Below the pieces are notes generated by a model. The model searched no databases and had not been told where the DNA came from. It saw only the letters and a list, made by a program, of their open reading frames with translations. 8,558 nucleotides of DNA from an uncultured bacterium (GTDB taxonomy: Bacteria; Bacillota; Clostridia; Oscillospirales; Oscillospiraceae): NCBI GenBank assembly GCA_949286295.1, contig CASECK010000158.1, forward strand, positions 1-8,558, given 5' to 3'. Shown here one piece after another: positions 1 through 5,552 of the stretch (positions within the stretch are counted from its first letter, which is position 1; each line of letters begins with the position of its first letter). The position numbers and the translations under genes were made by a program.

Positions 1-29
1 GTGTGCTGGAGCGGGGATGAGCCCTTTGC

Positions 30-156
30 AAGGAGGGCGCCGGCCGTAAGCTGCCCCTTTTGTGGAAAAGAGATGCGGCCAGGGCCGGCGCGGAAGGAAA
101 CAAACAGCCAGACAGTGGGACAAAAGAAGGGGCAAGGGCCCGAGGAAGTGGTGACG
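30..156 (+). pseudogene. Possible remnant of a small zinc-ribbon protein gene upstream of rdgB
   Basis: A very strong Shine-Dalgarno sequence, AAGGAGGG, lies at 30-37. At 46, with normal spacing, the reading frame starts V-S-C-P-F-C-G-K-E-M-R-P-G. This is how many small Firmicutes zinc-ribbon proteins begin (M-x-C-P-x-C-G), but the codon where a start would be expected is GTA, not ATG, GTG or TTG. The frame has no stop before it runs into rdgB, and the residues after RPG look like nothing I recognise. No second Cys pair is visible. I infer either a decayed gene start (one substitution from GTG) or coincidence. No complete gene can be called in 1-156: the other two forward frames stop at 18-20 and 47-49, and either could be the end of an upstream gene outside the window. 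Confidence 0.3.
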
Positions 157-747
157 GTGAAACTGGTATTGGCCAGCAAGAACGAGAAGAAACTGGTGGA
201 GCTGCGGGATATCCTGTCCCGGCTGGGCGTCCAGGTGTGCTCGGAGGCGGAAGCCGGGGTGGACGTGGAGGTGGAGGAGACCGGGACCACCTTTGAGGAG
301 AACTCCCTGCTCAAGGCCAGGGCGGTGATGCAGGCCAGCGGCCTGCCCGCCGTCGCCGACGACTCCGGCCTGTGCGTGGACGCCCTGAACGGCGCGCCGG
401 GGGTGTACTCCGCCCGGTACGGAGGGGAGGGCCTGGACGACGCGGGCCGCACCCGCCTGCTGCTGGAGAATATGAAAGGCCAGATGCCCCGCACGGCCAG
501 GTTTGTGTCGGTGATCACCTGCTGCTTCCCCAACGGGGATGTGATTTCCGCCCGGGGGGAGTGCGAGGGCACGGTGGCCTTCGCCCCGCAGGGGGAGGGG
601 GGCTTTGGCTATGACCCGGTCTTTTTCCTGCCGGAGCGGAAAAAGACCTTTGCCCAGCTGACGGCGCAGGAGAAAAACGCCATCTCCCACCGGGGCAGGG
701 CGCTGGAGGCCTTTCAGGCCAAGCTGAAGGAGTATTTGAACCAATAA
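157..747 (+). CDS. rdgB: XTP/dITP pyrophosphatase (RdgB/HAM1 family)
   Basis: This is a nucleotide-pool cleaning enzyme that hydrolyses XTP, dITP and ITP to the monophosphate plus pyrophosphate, keeping deaminated purines out of DNA and RNA. The 196-residue product has the usual family length and all signature blocks. These are the N-terminal substrate loop ASKNEKK (6-12), FEENSLLKA (46-54), ADDSGLCVDAL (67-77, with the Asp pair 68-69 at the metal/catalytic site), GFGYDPVF (149-156) and KNAISHRGRA (173-182). I chose the GTG at 157 because it gives the family-typical M-K-L-V-L-A-S-K-N start. A GAGGA ribosome site lies at 142-146, 10 nt upstream. The GTG at 151 is an alternative that adds two residues. 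The open frame continues upstream to the window edge, but that part is not RdgB-like. The next gene begins 69 nt downstream, so cotranscription with yhbY is plausible. Confidence 0.95.
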   Translation: MKLVLASKNEKKLVELRDILSRLGVQVCSEAEAGVDVEVEETGTTFEENSLLKARAVMQASGLPAVADDSGLCVDALNGAPGVYSARYGGEGLDDAGRTRLLLENMKGQMPRTARFVSVITCCFPNGDVISARGECEGTVAFAPQGEGGFGYDPVFFLPERKKTFAQLTAQEKNAISHRGRALEAFQAKLKEYLNQ

Positions 748-751
748 GCGC

Positions 752-767
752 CCGGGCCGCCGCCCGG
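752..767 (+). other. GC-rich hairpin after rdgB
   Basis: CCGGGC (752-757) and GCCCGG (762-767) can form a 6-bp stem with a CGCC loop immediately after the rdgB stop codon. No T-run follows, so it is not an intrinsic terminator of the usual kind. It may stabilise the 3' end or be a chance structure in GC-rich DNA. Confidence 0.35.
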
Positions 768-789
768 CACACCATGGAGTGAGGAGGCA

Positions 790-807
790 GGCGGGGAGGA
801 CCCCGCC
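790..807 (+). promoter_or_regulatory. Leader hairpin just upstream of yhbY with AGGA loop
   Basis: GGCGGGG (790-796) pairs perfectly with CCCCGCC (801-807) around an AGGA tetraloop (797-800). The best-looking Shine-Dalgarno string in this leader, GGGGAGGA, is thus half in the stem and half in the loop, 16 nt from the ATG. A weaker GGGGA at 808-812 lies directly after the stem, 4 nt before the start, and stays unpaired. Translation of yhbY may depend on this fold; that is inference. Confidence 0.4.
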
Positions 808-816
808 GGGGAAACG

Positions 817-1137
817 ATGGATTTGACAAGCAAGCAGCGGGCCCAGCTTCGGGCCCTGGCCAACGGAATTGACACCATTTTGATTGTGGGCAAAGACGGC
901 GTGGGGGAGAACCTGGTGAAGCAGGCCAACGACGCGCTGGAGGCCCGGGAGCTCATTAAGGGCCGGGTGCTGGAGAACTCCATGCTCTCCCCCCGCCAGG
1001 CGGCCGAGCAGCTGGCCCCCCTGACCCGCAGCGAGGTGGTGCAGGTCATTGGAACAAAATTTGTATTGTATCGTCCAAGCCATAAAAAGGACAAGAAGGA
1101 CAAGATTGTGCTGGTGGGCGGCAAGGGGCAGAGGTGA
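817..1137 (+). CDS. yhbY: YhbY-family ribosome assembly RNA-binding protein (CRM domain)
   Basis: This is a small cytoplasmic RNA-binding protein of the CRS1-YhbY (CRM) family. In bacteria the family associates with precursors of the large ribosomal subunit. The 106-residue product has the expected order. An N-terminal helix (LTSKQRAQLRALANG, 3-17) is followed by the IVGKDGVGENLVKQ loop (23-36), which matches the conserved GxxG-type RNA contact, then the acidic helix ANDALEARELIKGRV (37-51). The closing strand is VVQVIGTKFVLYRPS (74-88). The C-terminus is basic (HKKDKKDK, 89-96), typical of family members that end in a charged tail. The ATG follows GGGGA at 808-812. The gene is yqeI in Bacillus subtilis, where it also precedes nadD and yqeK, so the neighbourhood supports the call. 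A gap of 79 nt separates it from the next start. Confidence 0.93.
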   Translation: MDLTSKQRAQLRALANGIDTILIVGKDGVGENLVKQANDALEARELIKGRVLENSMLSPRQAAEQLAPLTRSEVVQVIGTKFVLYRPSHKKDKKDKIVLVGGKGQR

Positions 1138-1147
1138 CAGAGTTTGC

Positions 1148-1175
1148 TCCGGCCAGCCGCCCCAGGGCGGCCGGA
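1148..1175 (+). other. Imperfect GC hairpin between yhbY and nadD-yqeK
   Basis: TCCGG (1148-1152) pairs with CCGGA (1171-1175), and inside it CCGCC (1157-1161) pairs with GGCGG (1166-1170), leaving a 4-nt bulge on the left arm and a 4-nt loop. An alternative outer pairing is GCTCC (1146-1150) with GGAGC (1180-1184). No T-run follows. It may act as an RNA processing or stability element between two cotranscribed genes, or be incidental. Confidence 0.35.
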
Positions 1176-1216
1176 CCCTGGAGCATGGGATATCATAATG
1201 CAAGGCGGTGTCTGGT

Positions 1217-2431
1217 ATGAAGATTGGCATCTACGGCGGGACCTTTAACCCGCCCCACCTGGGACACCTGGCGGCGGCCCGGGCGGCCGTCGGGGCGCTG
1301 GAGCTGGACAAGCTGCTCCTGGTGCCCGACGCCATCCCCCCCCACAAGCCCCTGCCCGAGGGCACCCCAGGCCCGGAGCACCGGCTGGCCATGGCGGAGA
1401 AGATGGCCGACGCGCTGCTGATGCCCGGGACGGCGGAGGCCTCTGACATAGAGCTGCGCCGGGCGGGGAAGAGCTTTACCGCCGACACCCTGGCCCGGGT
1501 GCGCGGGCAGTATCCGGACGCCCAGCTGTGGCTGCTGGTGGGCACGGATATGTTCCTGACCCTCCACCAGTGGAGCCGGCCGGAGGAGATTTTGAGCCTG
1601 GCGGGCATCTGCGCCTTTGGCCGGGCGGAGGGGGAGGACGAGAGCCTATTTTCCGCCCAGCGGGACCGGCTGGAGGGGCTGTATCCCGGCGCACGGGTCC
1701 GCGTCATCCCCCTGCCCGGCGTGGTGGACATCTCCTCCACCCGCCTGCGGGAGCTGCTGCCCCGGGGAGAGGGGCGGGAGTATCTGCACCCGTCGGTCTA
1801 CGGCTCTATCCTGATGCACGGGCTGTACGGCGTCCGCAGGAATCTGAAGGAGCTGGAGCTGCCCGAGCTGAGGGCCTGCGCCTACTCCATGATGCGGGAG
1901 AAGCGGGTGGCGCACGTCCAGGGCGTGGAGGAGGAGGCCGCCCGGCTGGCCCGGCGCTGGGGGGCGGACGAGAGCATGGCCCGCCGGGCGGGCATCCTCC
2001 ACGACTGCACCAAGTATCTGGAGCTGGAGCCGCAGCTGGCCCTGTGCCGGCAGTATGGGGTGGAGCTGGACGAGCTGGAGCGGCGGGCGGTGAAGCTGCT
2101 CCACGCCAAGACCGGCGCCTGCATTGCCCGGGCGGTGTTCGGCCAGCCGGAGCAGGTGTGCCAGGCCATCTTCTGGCACACCACCGCCCGGGAGGACATG
2201 AGCCTGCTGGAGAAGATTTTGTATGTGGCCGACTATATGGAGCCAAACCGGAACTTCGACGGGGTGGAGCGGCTGCGCCGGCTGGCCTATGCCGACCTGG
2301 ACCAGGCGCTGCTGGCCGGGGTGGAGACCACCATTCAGGAGATGCGGGAGCGGGAACTGCCCGTCCATCAAAGCACGCTCCGGGCCAGGGACTGGCTTTT
2401 GGAGCAGGGCGTGCGCATAGCAGAGGACTGA
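1217..2431 (+). CDS. nadD-yqeK: Fused nicotinate-nucleotide adenylyltransferase (NadD) and HD-domain hydrolase (YqeK)
   Basis: This is one 404-residue polypeptide carrying two enzymes that are usually separate neighbours. Residues 1 to about 205 are NadD, which adenylates nicotinate mononucleotide to deamido-NAD. They contain the nucleotidyltransferase motif GGTFNPPHLGH (7-17), PDAIPPHKP (37-45), SFTADTL (86-92), LLVGTDMF (106-113) and the C-terminal ISSTRLR (172-178). Residues about 210-400 are YqeK, an HD-superfamily metal phosphohydrolase; YqeK proteins are reported to split diadenosine tetraphosphate symmetrically. Its metal ligands are visible: His233 (VAHV), His262-Asp263 (LHDCTKYL), His296 (LLHAKTG), His321 (FWHTT) and Asp339 (YVADYMEPNR). 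I chose the ATG at 1217 because AAGGCGG (1202-1208) lies 8 nt upstream. The in-frame GTG at 1208 would overlap that ribosome site. No stop or frameshift separates the domains. The gene is followed 7 nt later by the LCP gene. Confidence 0.93.
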   Translation: MKIGIYGGTFNPPHLGHLAAARAAVGALELDKLLLVPDAIPPHKPLPEGTPGPEHRLAMAEKMADALLMPGTAEASDIELRRAGKSFTADTLARVRGQYPDAQLWLLVGTDMFLTLHQWSRPEEILSLAGICAFGRAEGEDESLFSAQRDRLEGLYPGARVRVIPLPGVVDISSTRLRELLPRGEGREYLHPSVYGSILMHGLYGVRRNLKELELPELRACAYSMMREKRVAHVQGVEEEAARLARRWGADESMARRAGILHDCTKYLELEPQLALCRQYGVELDELERRAVKLLHAKTGACIARAVFGQPEQVCQAIFWHTTAREDMSLLEKILYVADYMEPNRNFDGVERLRRLAYADLDQALLAGVETTIQEMRERELPVHQSTLRARDWLLEQGVRIAED

Positions 2432-2438
2432 GACATCC

Positions 2439-4064
2439 ATGAGGGAACAACAAGGTAAACACGGGAAACGGGCGGCCGGCCGCCGCCCATCCGCCCTGAG
2501 CCGCTATTGGGCCCAGCACCGGGCCTGGGTGGCGGGGCTGAGCCGGGGGCAGAGAATACGCTACCGCCTGTTCCAGGCGCTGGTGGCGGTGTGCGCCGTC
2601 ATCGTCGCGCTCTTTCTGGCCCTGCGCGCCTGGATTACCCTGCCCCAGGTGCCCGACTACACCGGACAGACCGGGCAGGAGGGACAGGAGGACGGGCCGC
2701 TGGTTTTCGACGGGGCGCAGCTGCCCGAGGTGGCCCGCACCGGCCGCAGGGACGGGGTGTACACCTTCCTGGTGGCCGGTCTGGACCAGGTGAGCAGCTC
2801 GACCGACACCATGCTGCTGGTGACCTATGACACCAAAGAAAAGACGGTCAACGCCATCAGCCTGCTCCGGGACACCATGATTAACACCTCCCGCCCGAGA
2901 GGGGCCCAGAAGCGGCTGAACACCGTGTACAACGTGAGCCGGGGGTCCCGGGACCTGCCCGAGGCGGAGCGGGTGAAAAACGGGATGACCGGGCTGAAGC
3001 AAGAGGTGAGCAAGCTGACCGGGATTTACCCGGACTTCTATGTGCTGGTGGAGTGGGAGGCCATCGGGGAGCTGGTGGACGCCATCGGCGGGGTATGGTT
3101 CGAGGTCCCCTTTGACATGGACTATGACGACGACACCCCGGGCCAGGAGCTGCACATCCACCAGCAGGCGGGCTACCGCCTGCTGAGCGGCCGGGACGCC
3201 ATGGAGGTCATCCGCTTCCGGAAGGGGGGCGGCGTCTCCCTGGGGGACGCGGGGCGCACCGAGATTCAGCGGGACTTTCTGGCCGCCACCCTCAAGCAGT
3301 GCATGAAACCGGAGATTTTGCTGAAAATCCCCACGCTGGCGGAGATTTTTGCCCAAAATGTGTCCACGGACCTGACGGTGGGCAACATCATCGCCTTTGC
3401 CCAGCTGGCCATCGGTATGGACGTGGAACAGGACGTGAAGTTTGTCTCCATGCCCTACTACAATCTGCCCCTGTATGACGGGGCCGCTCTGGTGGCCCCC
3501 TCCCAGGACGAGCTGCTGGAGGTGCTCAACGACGGGCTGAACCCCTATAAGGCGCCCATCCAGGCCAGCGATTTGCAGCTGATGTACCGCAACAGCGACG
3601 GCAGCTACGGCGTCACCAACGCCACCCTGCTGGACAGCAGCATGGCAAGGCCGCCTGTGGTGGAACCGGAGGAGCCGGAGGAGCCAGAGGAACCGGAGCA
3701 GCCGGAACAGCCCCAGGAGCCGGGGATACCCGGCGACCCGGTGGACCCTGGAACGGGCGCCGGCTCCGGGACGGGGGACGGCCCTGGCACGGACGTGGAC
3801 CCTGGGACGGGGGACGACTCTGGGACAGGAGCTGGCCCTGGGACGGATGTGGACCCCGGGACGGGGGGTGACCCGGTGGACCCCGGGGATTCGGGAGAGC
3901 CCGGCGGCCCGGTGATTGGGGATGACCCGGTGATTGCAGATGACCCGGTCATTGCGGGCGACCCGGTAAATCCGGGCACCGGGGAGGAGCTGGGCACGGG
4001 GGACGTGGCCGGTGTGTTCCCCGAGCTGGGCGGACTGACCGCCGGGGAGCTGCCCGCGGCCTGA
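2439..4064 (+). CDS. LytR-CpsA-Psr (LCP) family cell-wall polymer ligase with repetitive C-terminal tail
   Basis: LCP proteins transfer lipid-linked anionic polymers (teichoic acids, capsule) to peptidoglycan on the outer face of the membrane. The 541-residue product has a basic cytoplasmic N-terminus (1-44), one membrane segment (about 45-68) and an extracellular LCP domain (about 104-330). Domain markers are SSTDTMLLVTYD (120-131), AISLLRDTMI (139-148), KRLNTVY (158-164), the DAIGG block (214-218) and the Arg-rich substrate site VIRFRKGG (257-264) followed by GDAGRTEIQRDF (269-280). A region of about 330-400 completes the fold. Residues from about 404 onward are low complexity: EEP/EQP repeats, then Asp-Pro-Gly-Thr-Gly units and DDPVIA units. 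Such a tail could span the wall. The start has GAGGA at 2423-2427, 11 nt upstream, inside the end of nadD-yqeK, so the two are probably translationally linked. The specific polymer substrate cannot be told. Confidence 0.9.
   Translation: MREQQGKHGKRAAGRRPSALSRYWAQHRAWVAGLSRGQRIRYRLFQALVAVCAVIVALFLALRAWITLPQVPDYTGQTGQEGQEDGPLVFDGAQLPEVARTGRRDGVYTFLVAGLDQVSSSTDTMLLVTYDTKEKTVNAISLLRDTMINTSRPRGAQKRLNTVYNVSRGSRDLPEAERVKNGMTGLKQEVSKLTGIYPDFYVLVEWEAIGELVDAIGGVWFEVPFDMDYDDDTPGQELHIHQQAGYRLLSGRDAMEVIRFRKGGGVSLGDAGRTEIQRDFLAATLKQCMKPEILLKIPTLAEIFAQNVSTDLTVGNIIAFAQLAIGMDVEQDVKFVSMPYYNLPLYDGAALVAPSQDELLEVLNDGLNPYKAPIQASDLQLMYRNSDGSYGVTNATLLDSSMARPPVVEPEEPEEPEEPEQPEQPQEPGIPGDPVDPGTGAGSGTGDGPGTDVDPGTGDDSGTGAGPGTDVDPGTGGDPVDPGDSGEPGGPVIGDDPVIADDPVIAGDPVNPGTGEELGTGDVAGVFPELGGLTAGELPAA
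3664..3722 (+). repeat. 9-nt tandem repeat encoding EEP/EQP in the LCP tail
   Basis: A run of 9-nt units of the type GAGGAGCCG/GAACAGCCC encodes E-P-E-E-P-E-E-P-E-E-P-E-Q-P-E-Q-P-Q-E-P, starting near residue 409 of the LCP protein. The units are imperfect copies, changing from EEP to EQP towards the 3' end. It forms a stiff acidic proline-rich stalk at the end of the folded domain. Confidence 0.85.
3744..3869 (+). repeat. 54-nt tandem repeat (18-residue units) in the LCP tail
   Basis: Two full 54-nt units start at 3744 and 3798, and a third begins at 3852 and decays after about 15-18 nt. At protein level each begins D-P-G-T-G and ends G-P-G-T-D-V; the middles differ (AGSGTGD versus DDSGTGA). 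The frame is kept, as expected for a repeat that expands and contracts by recombination or slippage. Confidence 0.85.
3903..3974 (+). repeat. Four 18-nt tandem repeats (hexapeptide DDPVIA type) in the LCP tail
   Basis: Four consecutive 18-nt units at 3903, 3921, 3939 and 3957 encode GGPVIG, DDPVIA, DDPVIA and GDPVNP. The two middle units differ at only two bases (C for G in the valine/isoleucine junction and the last base). This is a third repeat class within one coding region, all in frame. Confidence 0.85.
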
Positions 4065-4102
4065 CCAGGCGGCGGAAGAAGAAAGAAGAGGAGGACAGAC
4101 AG

Positions 4103-4468
4103 ATGGAGTCATATCAGATTGCCGTGGCCCTGGCCCGGGCGCTGGACGGAAAGAAGGGACAGGACATCCGGGTGCTGCGCACCGAGGAGCTGACCACCCT
4201 GGCGGACTATTTCGTGCTGTGCACCGCCACCTCCAACACCCAGGTCAAGGCCATGTCCGACGCCTGCGAGGAGGCGGCGGAGAAGCTGGGCGAGCGGGCC
4301 CATCACATCGAGGGGCACCGGGACGGCACCTGGCTGCTGATGGATTTTTCCAGCGTGGTGGTCCACGTGTTCACCGACGAGGCCAGAAAGTTCTATGACC
4401 TGGAGCGGCTGTGGGGCGACGCGCAGGAGATGGAGCTGGCCGGCGTGCTGCGCCCGGAGGAGAGATAA
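4103..4468 (+). CDS. rsfS: Ribosome silencing factor RsfS (Iojap/YbeB family)
   Basis: RsfS binds ribosomal protein L14 (uL14) on the large subunit and blocks joining of the subunits, lowering translation when nutrients are short. The 121-residue product matches the family end to end. It has an N-terminal helix (1-18), DIRVLRTEELTTLADYFVLC (21-40, containing the conserved ADYFV), TSNTQVKAMSD (43-53), HIEGHRDGTWLLMDFSSV (68-85) and VVVHVFTDEARKFYDLERLW (85-104, the uL14-facing part). The ATG has an ideal AGGAGG site at 4089-4094, 8 nt upstream. It is yqeL in Bacillus subtilis, normally just after yqeK; here the LCP gene sits between them, 38 nt upstream. The gene is the last of the run and is followed at once by a strong terminator. 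Confidence 0.95.
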   Translation: MESYQIAVALARALDGKKGQDIRVLRTEELTTLADYFVLCTATSNTQVKAMSDACEEAAEKLGERAHHIEGHRDGTWLLMDFSSVVVHVFTDEARKFYDLERLWGDAQEMELAGVLRPEER

Positions 4469-4469
4469 C

Positions 4470-4510
4470 AAAACGCTCTGGCATGGGGTCCATGCCAGAG
4501 CGTTTTTCTT
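4470..4510. terminator. Bidirectional intrinsic terminator between rsfS and the lipid kinase gene
   Basis: A perfect 17-bp stem runs from AAAACGCTCTGGCATGG (4470-4486) to its complement at 4490-4506, with a 3-nt loop (4487-4489). The T-run TTTTTCTT (4503-4510) follows on the plus strand. Read from the minus strand, the arm ends in CGTTTTGTTA, so the same hairpin has a U-run there too. It begins 2 nt after the rsfS stop, and the stop codon of the minus-strand kinase gene (4509-4511) touches its edge. It therefore serves both convergent genes. Confidence 0.93.
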
Positions 4511-5405
4511 ATGTGCCCTGGATGATTCGCAGGGCCCTGCGGCGGTTTTCCACCCGGCTGACCGTCTGGCTGCCGCCAAATTCCCCGTCGATGGTCCAGG
4601 GGATGGGCTGGTCGCAGGAGAACACCAGGCGGCTGGCCTGAAACTGGACCAGCGCCCCCCCGTCCGCCGGGGAGAGGTTGATGAGCGCCTGCAGGCCGTT
4701 GGCCAGGTCGGCCAGGCTCAGGGGCTTTTTGACCAGCGTGACCTCGAACAGGCCGTCGTCCAGCACCACCTGCTCGCTCTTGGGGAGCTTCATGCCGCCG
4801 ATGGACAGGGAGTTGGCCACCATGCCGAAAAAGAAGTCGTCCTCCAGCACCTGGCCGCCGTCGTACTCCACCTTGATATGGTAGGGGGTGATGGTGGGCA
4901 GGGAGGCGATGCCGCCAAACACATAGGCCAGGTGTCCGAAGGTCTTTTTCAGGTCCTGGGGGGTGTCGTAGGCCACCTTGGTAAACGCGCCGAAGGCGGC
5001 CACGTAGACGAAGGGCCGGCCGTTGAGCAGGCCCATGTCCACCGGCGTGGGTTCTCCCGCCCCGGCGGCCACCAGGGCGGCCCGGCTGCTGCTCCGGGGC
5101 AGGTGCAGGGTGGCGGCGCAGTCGTTGGTGGAGCCGAAGGGGACGTACCCCAGGGGCGGGGGGCAGTCCAGCGCCAGCAGGCCGGAGGCCACCTCGCTGA
5201 GGGTGCCGTCGCCGCCGGCGCACACCACCCGCTGAAACTGGCCGCCCAGCTCCCGGACGGCCCGGGCCGCGTCCCCCTTCTCCTGGGTGGGGTAGACGGT
5301 GGTCAGCCACCCGGCCTTGGTGAAGGTGTCCACCACGCCGGCCAGCTCGGACTTGATCCGGCCGGTGCCGGAGGTTGGATTGTAGACAAACAAAAGCCGC
5401 TGCAT
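4509..5405 (-). CDS. Diacylglycerol kinase family lipid kinase (DgkB/YegS/BmrU type)
   Basis: This is an ATP-dependent lipid kinase of the soluble DgkB/YegS group, which phosphorylates diacylglycerol or related lipids at the membrane; the exact substrate is not readable from sequence. The 298-residue product has the family length. Motifs in order are YNPTSGTGR (8-16), CAGGDGTLSEVASG (62-75, nucleotide-binding GGDGT), PFGSTNDCA (89-97), a central beta domain with VDMGLLNGRPFVYVAAFG (122-139), LDDGLFEVTLV (215-225, with the catalytic-type DDG) and the C-terminal WTIDGEF (270-276). I chose the ATG at 5405 because GGAGGA lies at 5418-5413, 7 nt upstream on this strand. An in-frame ATG 11 codons earlier (5438) lies at or upstream of the expected transcription start, so it is unlikely to be used. 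The gene stands alone, converging on rsfS and diverging from azlC. Confidence 0.93.
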   Translation of the reverse strand: MQRLLFVYNPTSGTGRIKSELAGVVDTFTKAGWLTTVYPTQEKGDAARAVRELGGQFQRVVCAGGDGTLSEVASGLLALDCPPPLGYVPFGSTNDCAATLHLPRSSSRAALVAAGAGEPTPVDMGLLNGRPFVYVAAFGAFTKVAYDTPQDLKKTFGHLAYVFGGIASLPTITPYHIKVEYDGGQVLEDDFFFGMVANSLSIGGMKLPKSEQVVLDDGLFEVTLVKKPLSLADLANGLQALINLSPADGGALVQFQASRLVFSCDQPIPWTIDGEFGGSQTVSRVENRRRALRIIQGT

Positions 5406-5439
5406 GGAACGTTCCTCCATCTTGTCTCTGTAAAGCATT

Positions 5440-5467
5440 ATTATAGGACGCCTGATGGAAAAATCAA
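5440..5467 (-). promoter_or_regulatory. Sigma-A-type promoter of the lipid kinase gene
   Basis: On the minus strand the -35 is TTGATT (5467-5462), the spacer is 16 bp and the -10 is a perfect TATAAT (5445-5440). Transcription would start near 5433, giving a leader of about 28 nt before the ATG at 5405, with the GGAGGA ribosome site inside it. Confidence 0.75.
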
Positions 5468-5470
5468 GGG

Positions 5471-5488
5471 GGAATCTGTGAATATTCC
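5471..5488. promoter_or_regulatory. Candidate operator dyad between divergent promoters
   Basis: GGAAT (5471-5475) and ATTCC (5484-5488) form a dyad with an 8-bp centre. It overlaps the 8-bp palindrome GAATATTC (5480-5487). It lies just upstream of the kinase -35 and 20 bp before the plus-strand -35 candidate, a usual position for a regulator of divergent genes. The arms are short, so chance is possible. Confidence 0.3.
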
Positions 5489-5507
5489 GCTCCGGAGGCC
5501 GGGGGAC

Positions 5508-5536
5508 TTGCGCCCGGCGGGGAAAACGGGTAGAAT
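5508..5536 (+). promoter_or_regulatory. Candidate promoter of the azlC-azlD-SDR operon
   Basis: The -35 candidate TTGCGC (5508-5513, three of six consensus bases) is 17 bp from a -10 candidate TAGAAT (5531-5536, five of six). It would give a leader of roughly 60 nt before azlC. Spacing is ideal, but the -35 is weak. Confidence 0.5.
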
Positions 5537-5552
5537 ACCATCAGCGGATGGG

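Noticed and set aside
774..782. Two-codon leader ORF (ATG GAG TGA) before yhbY
   Set aside because: No ribosome site precedes it and such minimal frames are frequent by chance.
1191..1199. TATCATAAT as a promoter -10 for nadD-yqeK
   Set aside because: The bases 16-18 bp upstream are GC-rich hairpin sequence with no -35 resemblance.
3744..3974. Could the tandem repeats be a CRISPR array or a non-coding satellite?
   Set aside because: Units are contiguous without spacers, keep the reading frame and encode regular peptide repeats within a single gene.
3605..3997. Minus-strand frame with collagen-like Gly/Pro/Ser repeats
   Set aside because: The pattern is only the reverse complement of the LCP tail repeats. 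It has no convincing ribosome site and no independent support.
1806..4112. Very long minus-strand open frame (768 codons) opposite nadD-yqeK and the LCP gene
   Set aside because: It is antisense to two clearly recognised genes, its product is Pro/Arg/His/Gln-rich low complexity without any domain, and long antisense frames are expected in DNA with this codon bias.
5406..5438. Longer N-terminus for the lipid kinase starting at the ATG at 5438
   Set aside because: That ATG lies within 2 nt of the -10 box and upstream of the likely transcription start, whereas the ATG at 5405 has a perfect GGAGGA at 7 nt.
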